Below are positions 21,334 through 31,661 of a stretch of 64,000 bases of DNA, piece by piece. Source of the DNA: Margaritispora aquatica (Eukaryota > Ascomycota > Leotiomycetes > Helotiales > Discinellaceae); assembly GCA_007644065.1 (NCBI GenBank), contig VJWN01000004.1, positions 372,001 to 436,000 of the forward strand. Direction: 5' to 3'. The notes below the pieces were generated by a model. It was not told the origin of the DNA. It ran no database searches and saw nothing but the letters and a program-made list of their open reading frames with translations. Position 1 is the stretch's first letter; each line of letters starts with the position of its first letter. The position numbers and the translations under genes are program-made.

Positions 21334-22492
21334 ATGGAGGGCTTCATTGTATCTCGAGCAATCAATGCGACTACAGGCGAATACATAATCCCAACCGGCA
21401 AAGGTCCTCACATCACGCACCTGAAGAATCAAAGCATCTCGAAATTGGCGCCGTTCAGTGGACTGATAATTAGTATCATTCTGATCAATTACTTTGTGAT
21501 CCGTTACTACATCCTCGAGGGTTTCCTACTCAAACGCCTCTATGGAAAGATATACACGGACATGAACGATGTCGTACGGAGGGGTTTTGTCAATCACCAT
21601 ATCGCAGGGTCAACAAAATTAGCCATCCTTCTCTTGGCCGTTTATCCATTTATTCAGAATGCCTTCGGCTCTGGCGACTTCCACTCGAGATTTATTGGAA
21701 ACTTCACAATCGGTGATGCATTAATTATTGCTGCGCAGATGTCAGTTAGTTCCTTGATGTTCTTACTATGATATACTTACATGTTCCAGGCTCATTGCGA
21801 TGTATGTCTTCGAACTCTTCTACCGGCCCAAGGTTTCTCCTGTTAGTGTTGGACATCATGTCGGTACCATCATGATTGGACAAGCAGCCATTGCTATCTC
21901 GTTGAACCTTGTGCGGGAGAAGGATGCAACAATTGAGTTTACACTGTGCACAGTGTGGGGTACGTATCCCAAGGACCATCTCAGATTACTCATGCTAATC
22001 ATATTTCTAGGTGCCTTTGACATTGTGTCCGAATTCCTACCACACGTTTCAATCATCCTATATCGTGTATACCCCGACTCTCATCGATTCTTGTCGAAAA
22101 TTTTCTTCACAGCAATGATCACTACGTTTATTGGAACAATGGCAGAAACAGTGGTGACAATGTGGTTATTTGGATCTTTGTGGGAACAATGGACCATGGC
22201 TTTCAAGGTTACAACACCTATGTTACACTTCCTCTTCGCATCAGCTCAGCTATGGGGAACATGGAATTTCTACAAAATGTGGAAGAAACAACAACGGTTC
22301 ATCCGCCAGAAGGAAGGTGGTTCCGATGATGGGGAAATGGGCGTGAAGAAGGCTGATGAGGGAAGTCAGACCAAGAGCGATGAGCACGTGCTGGTCGCGG
22401 AGAGGGAGATCAATGAGCGAACCGGCTCGAAATCAAGCTCAACCGAGAGCACGGAGTCGAATCTGTCGATACAGGAGAAGAGTGGCAATTAG
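21334..22492 (+). CDS. Polytopic membrane protein, TLC-domain-like
   Basis: Three exons (21334-21740, 21790-21959, 22011-22492) give 352 residues with about seven hydrophobic helices. The first helix is APFSGLIISIILINYFVI. The central motif FELFYRPKVSPVSVGHHVGT, with paired histidines, and the helices around it resemble TLC-type (TRAM/LAG1/CLN8) membrane proteins of the ER, whose active members bind or acylate lipids. The match is by pattern, not a confirmed domain. The tail after residue 290 is charged and disordered (GSDDGEMGVKKADEGS). Intron 2 is 51 nt, in frame and stop-free: retention would insert 17 residues, mostly hydrophobic, next to a helix. Splicing restores CTVWGAFDIVSEF. Confidence 0.82.
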
Positions 22493-25400
22493 ATGGATAT
22501 GTCTTTGCGACTTTGGTCTTGGAGTTGTTTGGTTCAGTGAGCGAGCATTTAAACACGGCGTTCTGGCAGCGTGCATGCATTGGCTTGGCGTACCTACAGT
22601 TTTGATTTTTGGGGGTATAACGGCCGTAGTGTTTATTTCTTTCCTGTCGATATTGTTAGACATAGGTATGGCTTCATCCATAGACGGATAGATGGCTGAT
22701 GGTGTTTGTATATTCATTGGTATGGGACGGACATTATGAGCGGGGTATTCTAGGTGCATAGAGTACATCTGTGTACAAACTGAACGCAAATGTTCAAATA
22801 CAGTCATTGTAATTAATTCTACGTTGGAATGTTTCGTACGTTGTTGGGCATCTGTGTGTCTGTCTCTCATCCTTTCTGTCTGTCCGCGTGCGTGGGTTTG
22901 CTGCTGGTGCTCGATACTGCCTCATGCAAGAAGTTCCACAATCACTTATTCTCGATCTAGACTCTTCCGTTTCCAACTTTGAACTTGCCTGTCCTCCATT
23001 TTTTTTCTCTCTACCACAGCCGACCGAGGTATCGGTAATAAATCAAATAAATACCTTAGCTCGGGAAGAATCTTGGGACAAAATGGAAATGTCTTACCCA
23101 CACACATTCTTGGCGTCTTTTCTAAGCCCAAATACCTTACCTAGATGCAAAGACGCAAACGCACGCACGTGTTGCGTTACTGCATTCGTACTTGCTGGGT
23201 GTTGGACAACTCCAGCACAGTGAATTGTTCCAAAAAGACGAAAAGAAAAGAAATTATTCCACCACTCGGTCGGTCGGGCGCGAGGCGAGGAAAGGCGAGG
23301 AAAGGTGAGGGAGGCTAAAGTGGCTTGACGCCTTGTCCCGTTGGTGGATAGTAGATGAGGTGGTGTTGGTGGAAAGGAAAGAAGAGGAGGGTCTCGTGAC
23401 CTTCTTCTCTACCTACCTACCTATCTATTCTATTTTCCATTTTCTCTTCCTCGGGACGGGACAATGGCGGGGTTTTTGCATCGGTTTGCTAGCCGATTCG
23501 CTTGAGTATTGTTGTGGGAGACGCCTTTTTTTCTTCTTGGCCGTTGTACAGTATACAGTAGACCTACTTTTCGTATGTTGAGCCATAAGAGAGCAGGCAC
23601 ATCGCGGGGTGAGGACTGAATTGGGAAGTTGAAGGCGTGCGTGCATGCATGGAGGCTGTTTGTGGGAAGCTCTACAGTAGATGGAGGTGGAAGTGGACGC
23701 TTGCTGGCTTGCTTGCTTGCTTGGGAGAGAGAGAGAGAGAATGGCGGGGAGAAAGCCGCTGTGTCTGGGGAAACGAAGCTTCTATTCCTTTGCTTTGCTT
23801 GGAGGAAGAGGGAGAGGGAGTTGTCTTTACCCGTTTAGTCGGTGTGATACTTACTGTATGATTTACGGTACGCACGACGGAGCATCTAGCTTGGTTTGGG
23901 AATTGCAACTGTGGAGTGGGTGAGTTAGTGACTAGTAATTGCTTCCAATATCTTGGGGAAATGGAGCTTAGGCATGGAGGATGAAGTATTTGGGTAGTTA
24001 GCCGAGATGCGAGATGGAGATGGCGAGGGAGAGGTTGGTGATTGACGATTACCCCGCGTATTGATTGCTTGTTCCTTGCTGCTTCCTGCTTGGATCTGTC
24101 CCAAGGAGGTGGATACAGTATCGGATTCGGGTATTCCCCGTTGCTTGTGTTCGATTTCCATCGGCCCTGCTTCTAGTTTGGGCACTAATGTTGTATTTGT
24201 GCCCCTTTGATGGAATCTGGACTTTCGAATCTCGCTAGTGTGATGATATGGCTACAACTCTAGCCTCTAGTCCTCCGAATTGTTGGAATCGCAAGTCCAG
24301 ATTCTAGTCACGATACCCAATGTATCCCGGCAATTGAGCGGATTTAGTATCGAAGCCTCCTCATACCTTGAAGTCACACTCGGACTCAAGGAGAAGCGTT
24401 GTGTTTTTGCACCTGCCGAGTTATCGGAATTTGCACCTTCAGCGGTGTGTTGATTCGAGAAGACCCTCAGATCTCGAATCGAAGCACACACGAAATTCCG
24501 CTCTAGAAGCCTGTGCCAATTGCCATGCACCAGCTGGGATGGGATGGGATGGTCTTGTTGGGTTCGGTACCATATTGCTTTTCCGATGATGGCATTTCGC
24601 CATTGTATGGTGTACAGGCCGTGATTTGAGACACTCCCATCCTATTGTCCATCCGTCACATGGCCAGACGAGGCGACGGGATGCAAGGCTTATCGACTTG
24701 AGTCACTTACTCAATCGGTTAATTGTGTCTCAGTCTGAGTCCCAGTCTCAGCTATGCTGCTTATCCGGAGTCTGGACGGAAATGCACCTTCATTCTTGGT
24801 CTCGTTGGAGCTCGTACAAGGAAACGTGCTTGGTGGTGAGAATGTCGAGATTCAAGTGCAAGTGCAACAACTTCGCTATCATGTATGTATCAGACTTTTT
24901 GTATTTATTTTTTGGGGGGGGGCGAGCAAAGACACATGGAACTTCAAGTCCGTGGAATCGTTGCGTTTGATTGAGAGATTGCGTGATGCCAAGTGCATGG
25001 TTTGAGATACGTTATCTTGCGATATGCAACAGAATTTCGGTGATGCAAAAACTCGACCGTGAAGATTGGAGATCGTCAAGAATTCGCTTTGTATCGTGTC
25101 TGCGTACTTTCTGCTCCGTGCTTTGCTTACGGGAAATGTTATGATGAGTTGAGATAATAGACTTCTTGCATTTGGTACTGAGGTTTGAGGTGAGAATGTG
25201 GTGACCAGGCGATATTGCATGCATATATCGGTTTTGATATGGAAAATTCCTGGATTGCAGGTAGTTTTGAGGCATCGATTGCAACCTATTCCTGCTCATT
25301 TCCAGTCTTAGGGGTTTGTGCATCTTTCTCTCCAGGGTTCAAAGTTGATGTATTTCTAGATGTATTCGCACTTTCGTCCTTGTTTGCCAAATTGTCTTCT

Positions 25401-25739
25401 TGGACAAACAGATGAGAACAATTGTACCCGATGGTTGTCATCGTATACTTGCGTTCCATATCGATAATTTTGCATCGTCCTGCTAAACGAGAACATGTCA
25501 CCCAAATGTCGGTAAGATAAACATGGAAGAGAGCAAAAAGATGGGAATCAGAGGCATGATGTGAGTACATCATTCGTCATTTATTTATATATATATATAT
25601 ACCAGTTCATACACATATCTGTCTTCCATCCAATTGTCATCAAATCTATTCATTAAATATCTATCCAGAACCATCAAACATCATCTAGTGATGAGAGTTG
25701 GAGTTATCCGCGCAAGAGAAGGCACTCCCTGTAAAAAGA
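22493..25739. other. 3.25-kb convergent gene-free region with simple repeats
   Basis: Lies between two convergent genes, so it is not needed as a promoter for either, yet is unusually long. It contains a GA microsatellite (about 23726-23741), short AGGCGAGGAAAGG repeats (23280-23310), ACCT repeats near 23408, one ATACCTTACCTAG motif (23132-23144) and a short run of G near 24905. Many small open frames are present, none protein-like. A non-coding RNA gene cannot be excluded. Confidence 0.5.
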
Positions 25740-27237
25740 TTAGCCTGGTTCACAAACAATCTTGGGTCTTCTAGGCTTACCAATAGTACCATTCGCATAT
25801 GCATTCATAATAGACTTGACAGTTCCATATGTTCCACCGACACACAAAAATGCTCCTATCAGAATCATCAAGATGTGCAGCACATAAATGGTCTTCTGGA
25901 CGATAGTCCCGCTCCTATAGGCACTGTGGTCATACAGCCACAGGAATCCTGGAAGAGCGATTGCCAGTGGTGCAAAGCAAATCGAACCAGTGAGAGCAAT
26001 GAGGTAATTGAATATGGGAATTGCTTCAGCGAGGATAAATGCAAGTGCGCCAAGGCCAATCGTGCACGAGAGCCAAGTCACCCAGTGGACTACCGAGTTC
26101 GTTTGCAGATGAGGCGAGTTCCTGAGGATACGGACGAAGAGATACTTGGCTGCGACATGGAGATAGAGACATCCAGAAACGATGAGGCCGATGAGACCAA
26201 TTCCATAAGACACCTTCTTGATAGTAGGACCAGCTGATCCCAAAGATGGCGAGGCAACCCATTTACCACACCACTTGAAAACCACGAGCGACAAAGAGAC
26301 GTATGCAGCTTGCACGATGCCCATACACACAAACAAAGCCTTGCGGAAATCCTTGGGCTGTCTCATTTCAGAGATAACGGGCAAGAAGGCTGATGTTCCA
26401 GCAGAAGACACGAAAATTGTCGCTGATGCCGTCATGCCAATGGCGAATGTTGGATGTGCAATGACAACATATCCAAGATCAAAATCTCCGGTCTGTGGTG
26501 CGGCAGCTGGTCGATCCCGAGTAGTGACGGCGATGACAACAATGAATACGGCGAGGAAGATAGAGACGAATCCAGCCCAGGTGAGCCACGCGATCTGTTG
26601 GAATTTACGAACAGAGGCGCATGCGATGACCAGGATAGTGGCGACGAACGAAAACCACACTGTGCAAGCGCCGTGGTTTGAAAGCGCATTCAAAGCGATG
26701 GACACTCCCAGAATACCAGACCCCGAACACAGGACGTAAGCCACCAGAAACAGCCCACCAGTGATCTCCTTGAGGACCGTTCCTCCAAGTACAGCCGACA
26801 TATCAGCAATAGAATGGCAGCCTGGGTGGGCGTTTCGAAAATTTCCTTGCACCATTGCCGTGTAAGTGTTTAAAGCACCCCAACCGACAACAGATAGAGC
26901 TCCACCGAGAGCTCCTAAGCTAGCCATAGCGGAAGGGATACTGAGGACTCCAGTTGCAAAGATGACTAGACTACTGTTAGCTTGATTTCAAAAGCTTGAG
27001 TACTCACGACTTACTCTTCAAGAAAATAATCGATGCTCGTGGCCATCCAACTGTTCTGAAATCGACACCCTCGTGCGACTTCTTGAAGACCTCATTCTCT
27101 TCTAAAGGATCCTCGACATCTGTATATGGCTCCACAATTCCCCTCTCTGTCTGGACCTTCTCATCGTCCGAGCTGGCATTCTTGATAGACGAAGTTCGCA
27201 ACGACATGATGACAGATTTCTTTGTCTTCGAAATCAA
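25740..27237 (-). CDS. Neutral amino-acid permease, Mtr-like (Aa_trans family)
   Basis: Two exons on the minus strand (27237-27008, 26970-25740) give 486 residues from the first ATG, or 475 if translation starts at MSLRTSS (27204). The family (Pfam Aa_trans, Neurospora Mtr type) imports neutral amino acids by proton symport. A cytosolic, acidic N-terminus of about 60 residues precedes the first helix, which is rebuilt by splicing as FLKSKSLVIFATGVLSIPSA. About eleven helices follow, with family-like segments such as FAIGMTASATIFVSSAGTSA, SEMRQPKDFRKALF and ALAIALPGFLWLYDHS. The donor GTGAGT is canonical. Two acceptors, CAG at 26974 and TAG at 26971, both keep the frame and differ by one Ser. 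Its divergent neighbour is ferric reductase 1, with nearly 2 kb between them. Confidence 0.9.
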
Positions 27238-29211
27238 ATTAATGAAGAGAGCGTAACCGGGTTCATTTAATAAGATGGGAAGACGGCTTCAGATATACAA
27301 CCCGTTTTCCATCACCCTAAAGTTCCAGAATCGAAACCAAGCTAGGAAGCTGCCCGAAGATTAACTGCGTGGCATGGAAGATAAGATAGGTATATCCCCA
27401 TATGGCAAACCTGAACTGACTTTCCCAAGGTATGTAAGAGGATAACGACATGCAAGAGATAAGGCTCCGGTGTTCATGGCTTCATGCACGGCTGTAGTGG
27501 AGACATGAGATGAAATGCGAGAACTCTGATCAATGGGAGGCTCCGAATTGATGAAAGCATATCGAGTCGCCAAGACACGGTAGAGTGGGCTCTCCAGGAA
27601 CTGAGAATACTTCCCAGGGTCAAAAACGGCGTATCTTGAACTCTGACTCGTTGAATGAGAAGTTTATTGCTCGCTTGCGGACTTCCGATGAGCCCATGGG
27701 CAAAACATTCGAGGATGATGATGATCGACGTCGAAAGTGGGAGGATTTGGATCTTAGGTGTCCTCCAAACTTGCTGTTCAGTTTCACGGCAGTTCAGCTG
27801 CAAATGTGATACAACCTTTTGCAATCCGCTCGAACCGAGTTCTGGGAGATCCGAAGACATGTGGCCATTCCTCTAGAGGAGATGTGGTTCATGAGAGTTC
27901 TGACGAGCGGCCGGGACGTCCTGGAGGCTCTGAAAACCTTGTTCCAACGACATGTTTCTGGAGAAGATGAGCTCGGGGAACATGAAACAAACTTGTTGAT
28001 TCGGCCAAATTATCGTGGGGCGAATTGGATAATTATGAAATCAGATAGTTCTTTCCTTGATCGAGCGTTGGTTTTCAGCTCGTGGGTAAAACAGATAATT
28101 CGGGGATTGAAGACTGCAATCAGGTTCGTCCATTTGAGCGTGAACGTTATCACTTGGAATTTCCTCAGCCCTTCTTGGGATCTTGGCCGCCTTCTGAGGT
28201 ACGATGATGTGCACTACCACCGTACAGAAGTGGTTGGCCTACCACCTTGTCTCATGGTGCATGGAGGCGTCTTGCCGTCGGTACGGAAGTATGTGCCGTC
28301 GGACTCTAAATGTCTGATATCAACGGCATGGGAGAAATATATCATCATGTGCCAGCACCATCTATGTGTACCTAGTATTCAAAGCATTATATATGAACGG
28401 TGATGCTGTGTGAGTCTATCGAATGTGCATGCGAACCGAGACCGAGAACTCGATCAGATGCAACAGTCTAAGCAATGTTGTATCACAGTCAGGTTACTTA
28501 GGATAAGCGGGTCACATGACAAATATACTTCCCCATCTCGAGCTCATTTCATGCCAGCAAACGCCGAAGCTACATACTTTGAAACATGCACCTCCCATGT
28601 AGAAAGTCAATTAAGATCAAAGTCTGAAAAGGACTGAATCGGTTGAAGCCGACGGAGGGAAACGACTGGTGAACTACTCGGTTGACTTTTTTACTCTCAG
28701 ATTTCGTTTTCGTTTTCGTTCCCAAAGACAGTAAGTAAGGCATTGCATATCCAAAGTACAACGTGACAATGGGAAAATAAGTGCGCTTTGAGTCACGGTG
28801 CTTCTTTGATGTATGTACTCATCGTTCCAAGCACCGTACCTTCTCCTATATTCGCGTCAAAGCTCTTCTTTTATTTCGCCATGCATATTCTGCTCACAAA
28901 GTGCTCGCCAAGACACCAAAAGATGGGGGAAATGTGGGTTCTTCATCGAACTGTTCAAAAAAGCTTACGCAGCTTCCATCCAAGCAAATAGCTGGATCTC
29001 TCAGTTATTGTGGGGTTTGTGGGTTCGAGGGAGGATCAAGCATTGTAGAGATCCGCTTGAGAGCTTATGAGAACATTGTTTGTGGAAGTGGACTTCCGCG
29101 TGGACTTGTATATGTCCACAGTCAAGTGGCTGAACTTCATTTTTTAGGAGTCTTGTTTTGCTGTAATTCGCTACGAAAGTGTATTTGCTGTTGGCTTTGG
29201 ATAAGTTCAAA
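27238..29211. other. Divergent intergenic region, permease and ferric reductase 1
   Basis: About 2 kb that must hold two promoters. Several GATA cores occur (for example GAAGATAAGATAGG near 27375 and AGGATAAGCGG near 28500), which could bind nitrogen or iron GATA factors, but none matches the full ATCWGATAA iron consensus. A plus frame at 27819-28403 opens only from TTG and has no family character. Nothing else supported. Confidence 0.45.
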
Positions 29212-31259
29212 ATGGTATTGCCATGGCTTGACGATCCTGTGATGCTTCACTCGTCACGGAAGGATACCTGTAAGCTCACTGCCGCGCAATGTGCATATAG
29301 AAAGGGACACTGGAGATATTGGTGAGTAAGAACTCGCGGATCTTTCGACCCGAGCTTATATTGAACTACAGGTATCAAGCAGATCATGTATATGGCTATG
29401 CCACAATCTACTTCATGTGTGCTATCATCGGCGTTTTCACCATTAGCAACATTATCTCGAAGCGAACGCATAAAAACAGTCAGTCAAGGCCAAACTCGAT
29501 TTGGCTGCGGCTATCAGCATCGTTTCGACTTCTAGCATATAAGACTTTCCATGTTCAGAAACTGGGGTGGTATTCTCCTCCATTAGGGGTGGTGATACTA
29601 GGCCTGTGTGGAGTCGTTTACTTCTTCTGTACGTCCACAATATTCGGTTAGTTAGATTAAGGAATATTGATACAACTTCAGCACTAAGTCTGGGCCCAAA
29701 GCCCTATTACTGGCCAAATACCAAAACGTTATCATACGGCGGCTCGCCCCCTCTCGCCACACGAACAGGATGGATGTCTCTCGCTCTCCTGCCTTTTGTC
29801 ATGTAAGCCACCCTATCTACCGATGACACATCCGTAAAGTCACTTACGATCAACCAGGCTCACAGCATCGAAACCGAATTACATCACCATGCTCACAGGC
29901 GTATCTCACGAACGACTGCAAGTCTTCCATCGCTGGATCAGCTGGACGATGTTCGTGCTGGCTCTAGTCCACACCTTCCCTTTTCTCGTCGTCCATATAC
30001 AGCAAAAACACGATATGGAGATGCAATGGGAGATGGAGGTCACGTACTGGACGGGCGTTGCCGCGTTGATCCCACAGGCATGGCTGAATATCATGTCCAT
30101 TGGGCCAATTAGGCGAGTGAAAGCCACCCATTTCGCGCGAAGCTTCAGAACTAACGATGGCCAGGAATCGCTACTATGAATTCTTCAAAGCAACGCACTT
30201 CATCGCCATTGCTGCCTTTATATTCTTCTTCTTCATCCACTGCGATTTCCGCCTCTCGTCATGGTTCGCTGCCCCATCTCCCGTCTGCTTCGCCAAAATT
30301 AAAAAAAAACTGACAACGAATCGAACAGGGACTACTTCATCGCAGCGCTCTCCCTCTACGGCGCAACATTCATCTACGCCTTCCTACGGAACTCGATCCA
30401 AAGCCTCGACGCCCACGCCCAATTCCGCGTCCTCCCCGACTCCACACTCCGCGTGACGATCCCCACGAAAATGTCATGGGCGCCGAGCCAACACGTCTTC
30501 CTGCGCTTCTGGGCCATGGGACTCAACGCATACACCACGCATCCATTTACGATCTGCTCGCTGCCTGAGAGCAAGGAGATGGTTTTTTACATCCGGCCGC
30601 AGGCTGGCCTCACTGCGAGACTGGTGAGATTGATCGAGACGAGGAGAGGGTTCATGCCGATGAGTATTGATGGGCCGTATGGCGATGCTGGGATAGTGAG
30701 GAAGCTGGGAGCTTATGATAGCGTGGTTCTTGTTGCTGGGGGCAGTGGGGCCGGGTTCCTGTTTCCGATTCTGGAGGCTTTGCTGAAGACTGCTGGTGGG
30801 GCGTTGGATGCGAAGGTGATGATTGCAGTGAGGCATGGGAATTCTGCTGCTTGGATCGTCGAAGCGCTCGATGCGATCCTTGGTGCCAAAATCCCAGGAC
30901 AGAGAGTTGAAGTCGAAATATACGTCACGGATGAGGATGCATCAGGTGGTGAAGCAGATGAAATTTCGGAAACCTCCGCATCAGATGTCGAGAAGTCAGC
31001 AGAAACAGCTTTTCGATTCATATCATCTGAAAGCAAAGAAATTTCGGTCGTACGTGGCAAAGGAAGGCCAGACCTGAAGAGTATGGTCACCACGAAGACA
31101 ACCATGGATGGATCTGAGGGAGTTGGGGTGGTGGCTTGTGGACCTGCGGGTATGATGCTGGACGTCCAGGACGTGTGTGTTGAAGCTCAAAGAAGAATCC
31201 TGAAAGGTGAAAGAGGAGCCAGAGATGTGTGGTTACACACTGAAGCATTTTCGTGGTAG
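29212..31259 (+). CDS. Ferric reductase 1 (FRE/NOX-type transmembrane reductase)
   Basis: Six exons (29212-29321, 29372-29628, 29682-29802, 29858-30112, 30165-30263, 30329-31259) give 590 residues. The enzyme passes electrons from cytosolic NADPH through FAD and two haems to extracellular ferric iron before uptake. The ferric-reductase membrane domain shows two haem-ligand His pairs, HERLQVFHRW...ALVH and KATHF...FFIHCDF. The FAD segment is HPFTICSLP and the NADPH segments are GPYGDAG, AGGSGAGFLFPI and ACGPAGMM. The protein ends in an aromatic residue (EAFSW), typical of the family. The N-terminus has only about 45 residues before the first helix and no signal peptide, unlike ferric reductase 2 at 52 kb. 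Intron 4 begins GCGAGT, a GC-AG intron, because no GT donor keeps the conserved GPIRNRYYEFF join. The next gene on the same strand is a putative amidoligase, 400 bases downstream. Confidence 0.93.
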
Positions 31260-31661
31260 GATCTAGCTGTTATTACTTAATGAATCCGAGGGGTTTGTTT
31301 CTCGCTTATCTTTCGCCCCTAAGTTTCTTTTTGTTGTCTTGAAAGCCTGTTGCCTTCAGTGATGTGCTAATGCTTCCAAGCAACTCTTTCTTGCGGAAAT
31401 CTCCTCACAAATGCGAACCTTTACTTTTGTTCGTGCTTTCTCAGGGCACAATGTAAATTAACATATCGATAACTGTTCTAGACTTATCTAGTATGTAGGA
31501 GCTGAGCGTCCATGGTTTCTGGCAAGCACCTCTTTATAGGATTTTCAGCAAACTTGCTTCTTTACAACTGAGAAGACTTATATGCCCATGAATTGGAATC
31601 GCAATATAGCAACTCCCAATTGAGTCATTCAATCAAGAAATACAGCCGTTTTCCCGCGAAA
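31260..31661. other. Intergenic, ferric reductase 1 to amidoligase
   Basis: A 402-base spacer between tandem genes. AT-rich, with no recognisable element. The amidoligase frame is open from 31593, but its first ATG is at 31662. Confidence 0.5.

Noticed and set aside
26432..26739. Frames opposite the amino-acid permease gene (about 75-173 codons)
   Set aside because: Antisense shadows of a well-supported membrane-protein gene.
27819..28403. 194-codon plus-strand frame between the permease and ferric reductase 1
   Set aside because: Opens only from a TTG codon, has no recognisable domain, and lies in a region needed for two divergent promoters.
31593..31661. N-terminal extension of the amidoligase frame
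   Set aside because: No ATG lies in this part of the frame. The conserved fold begins right after the ATG at 31662.
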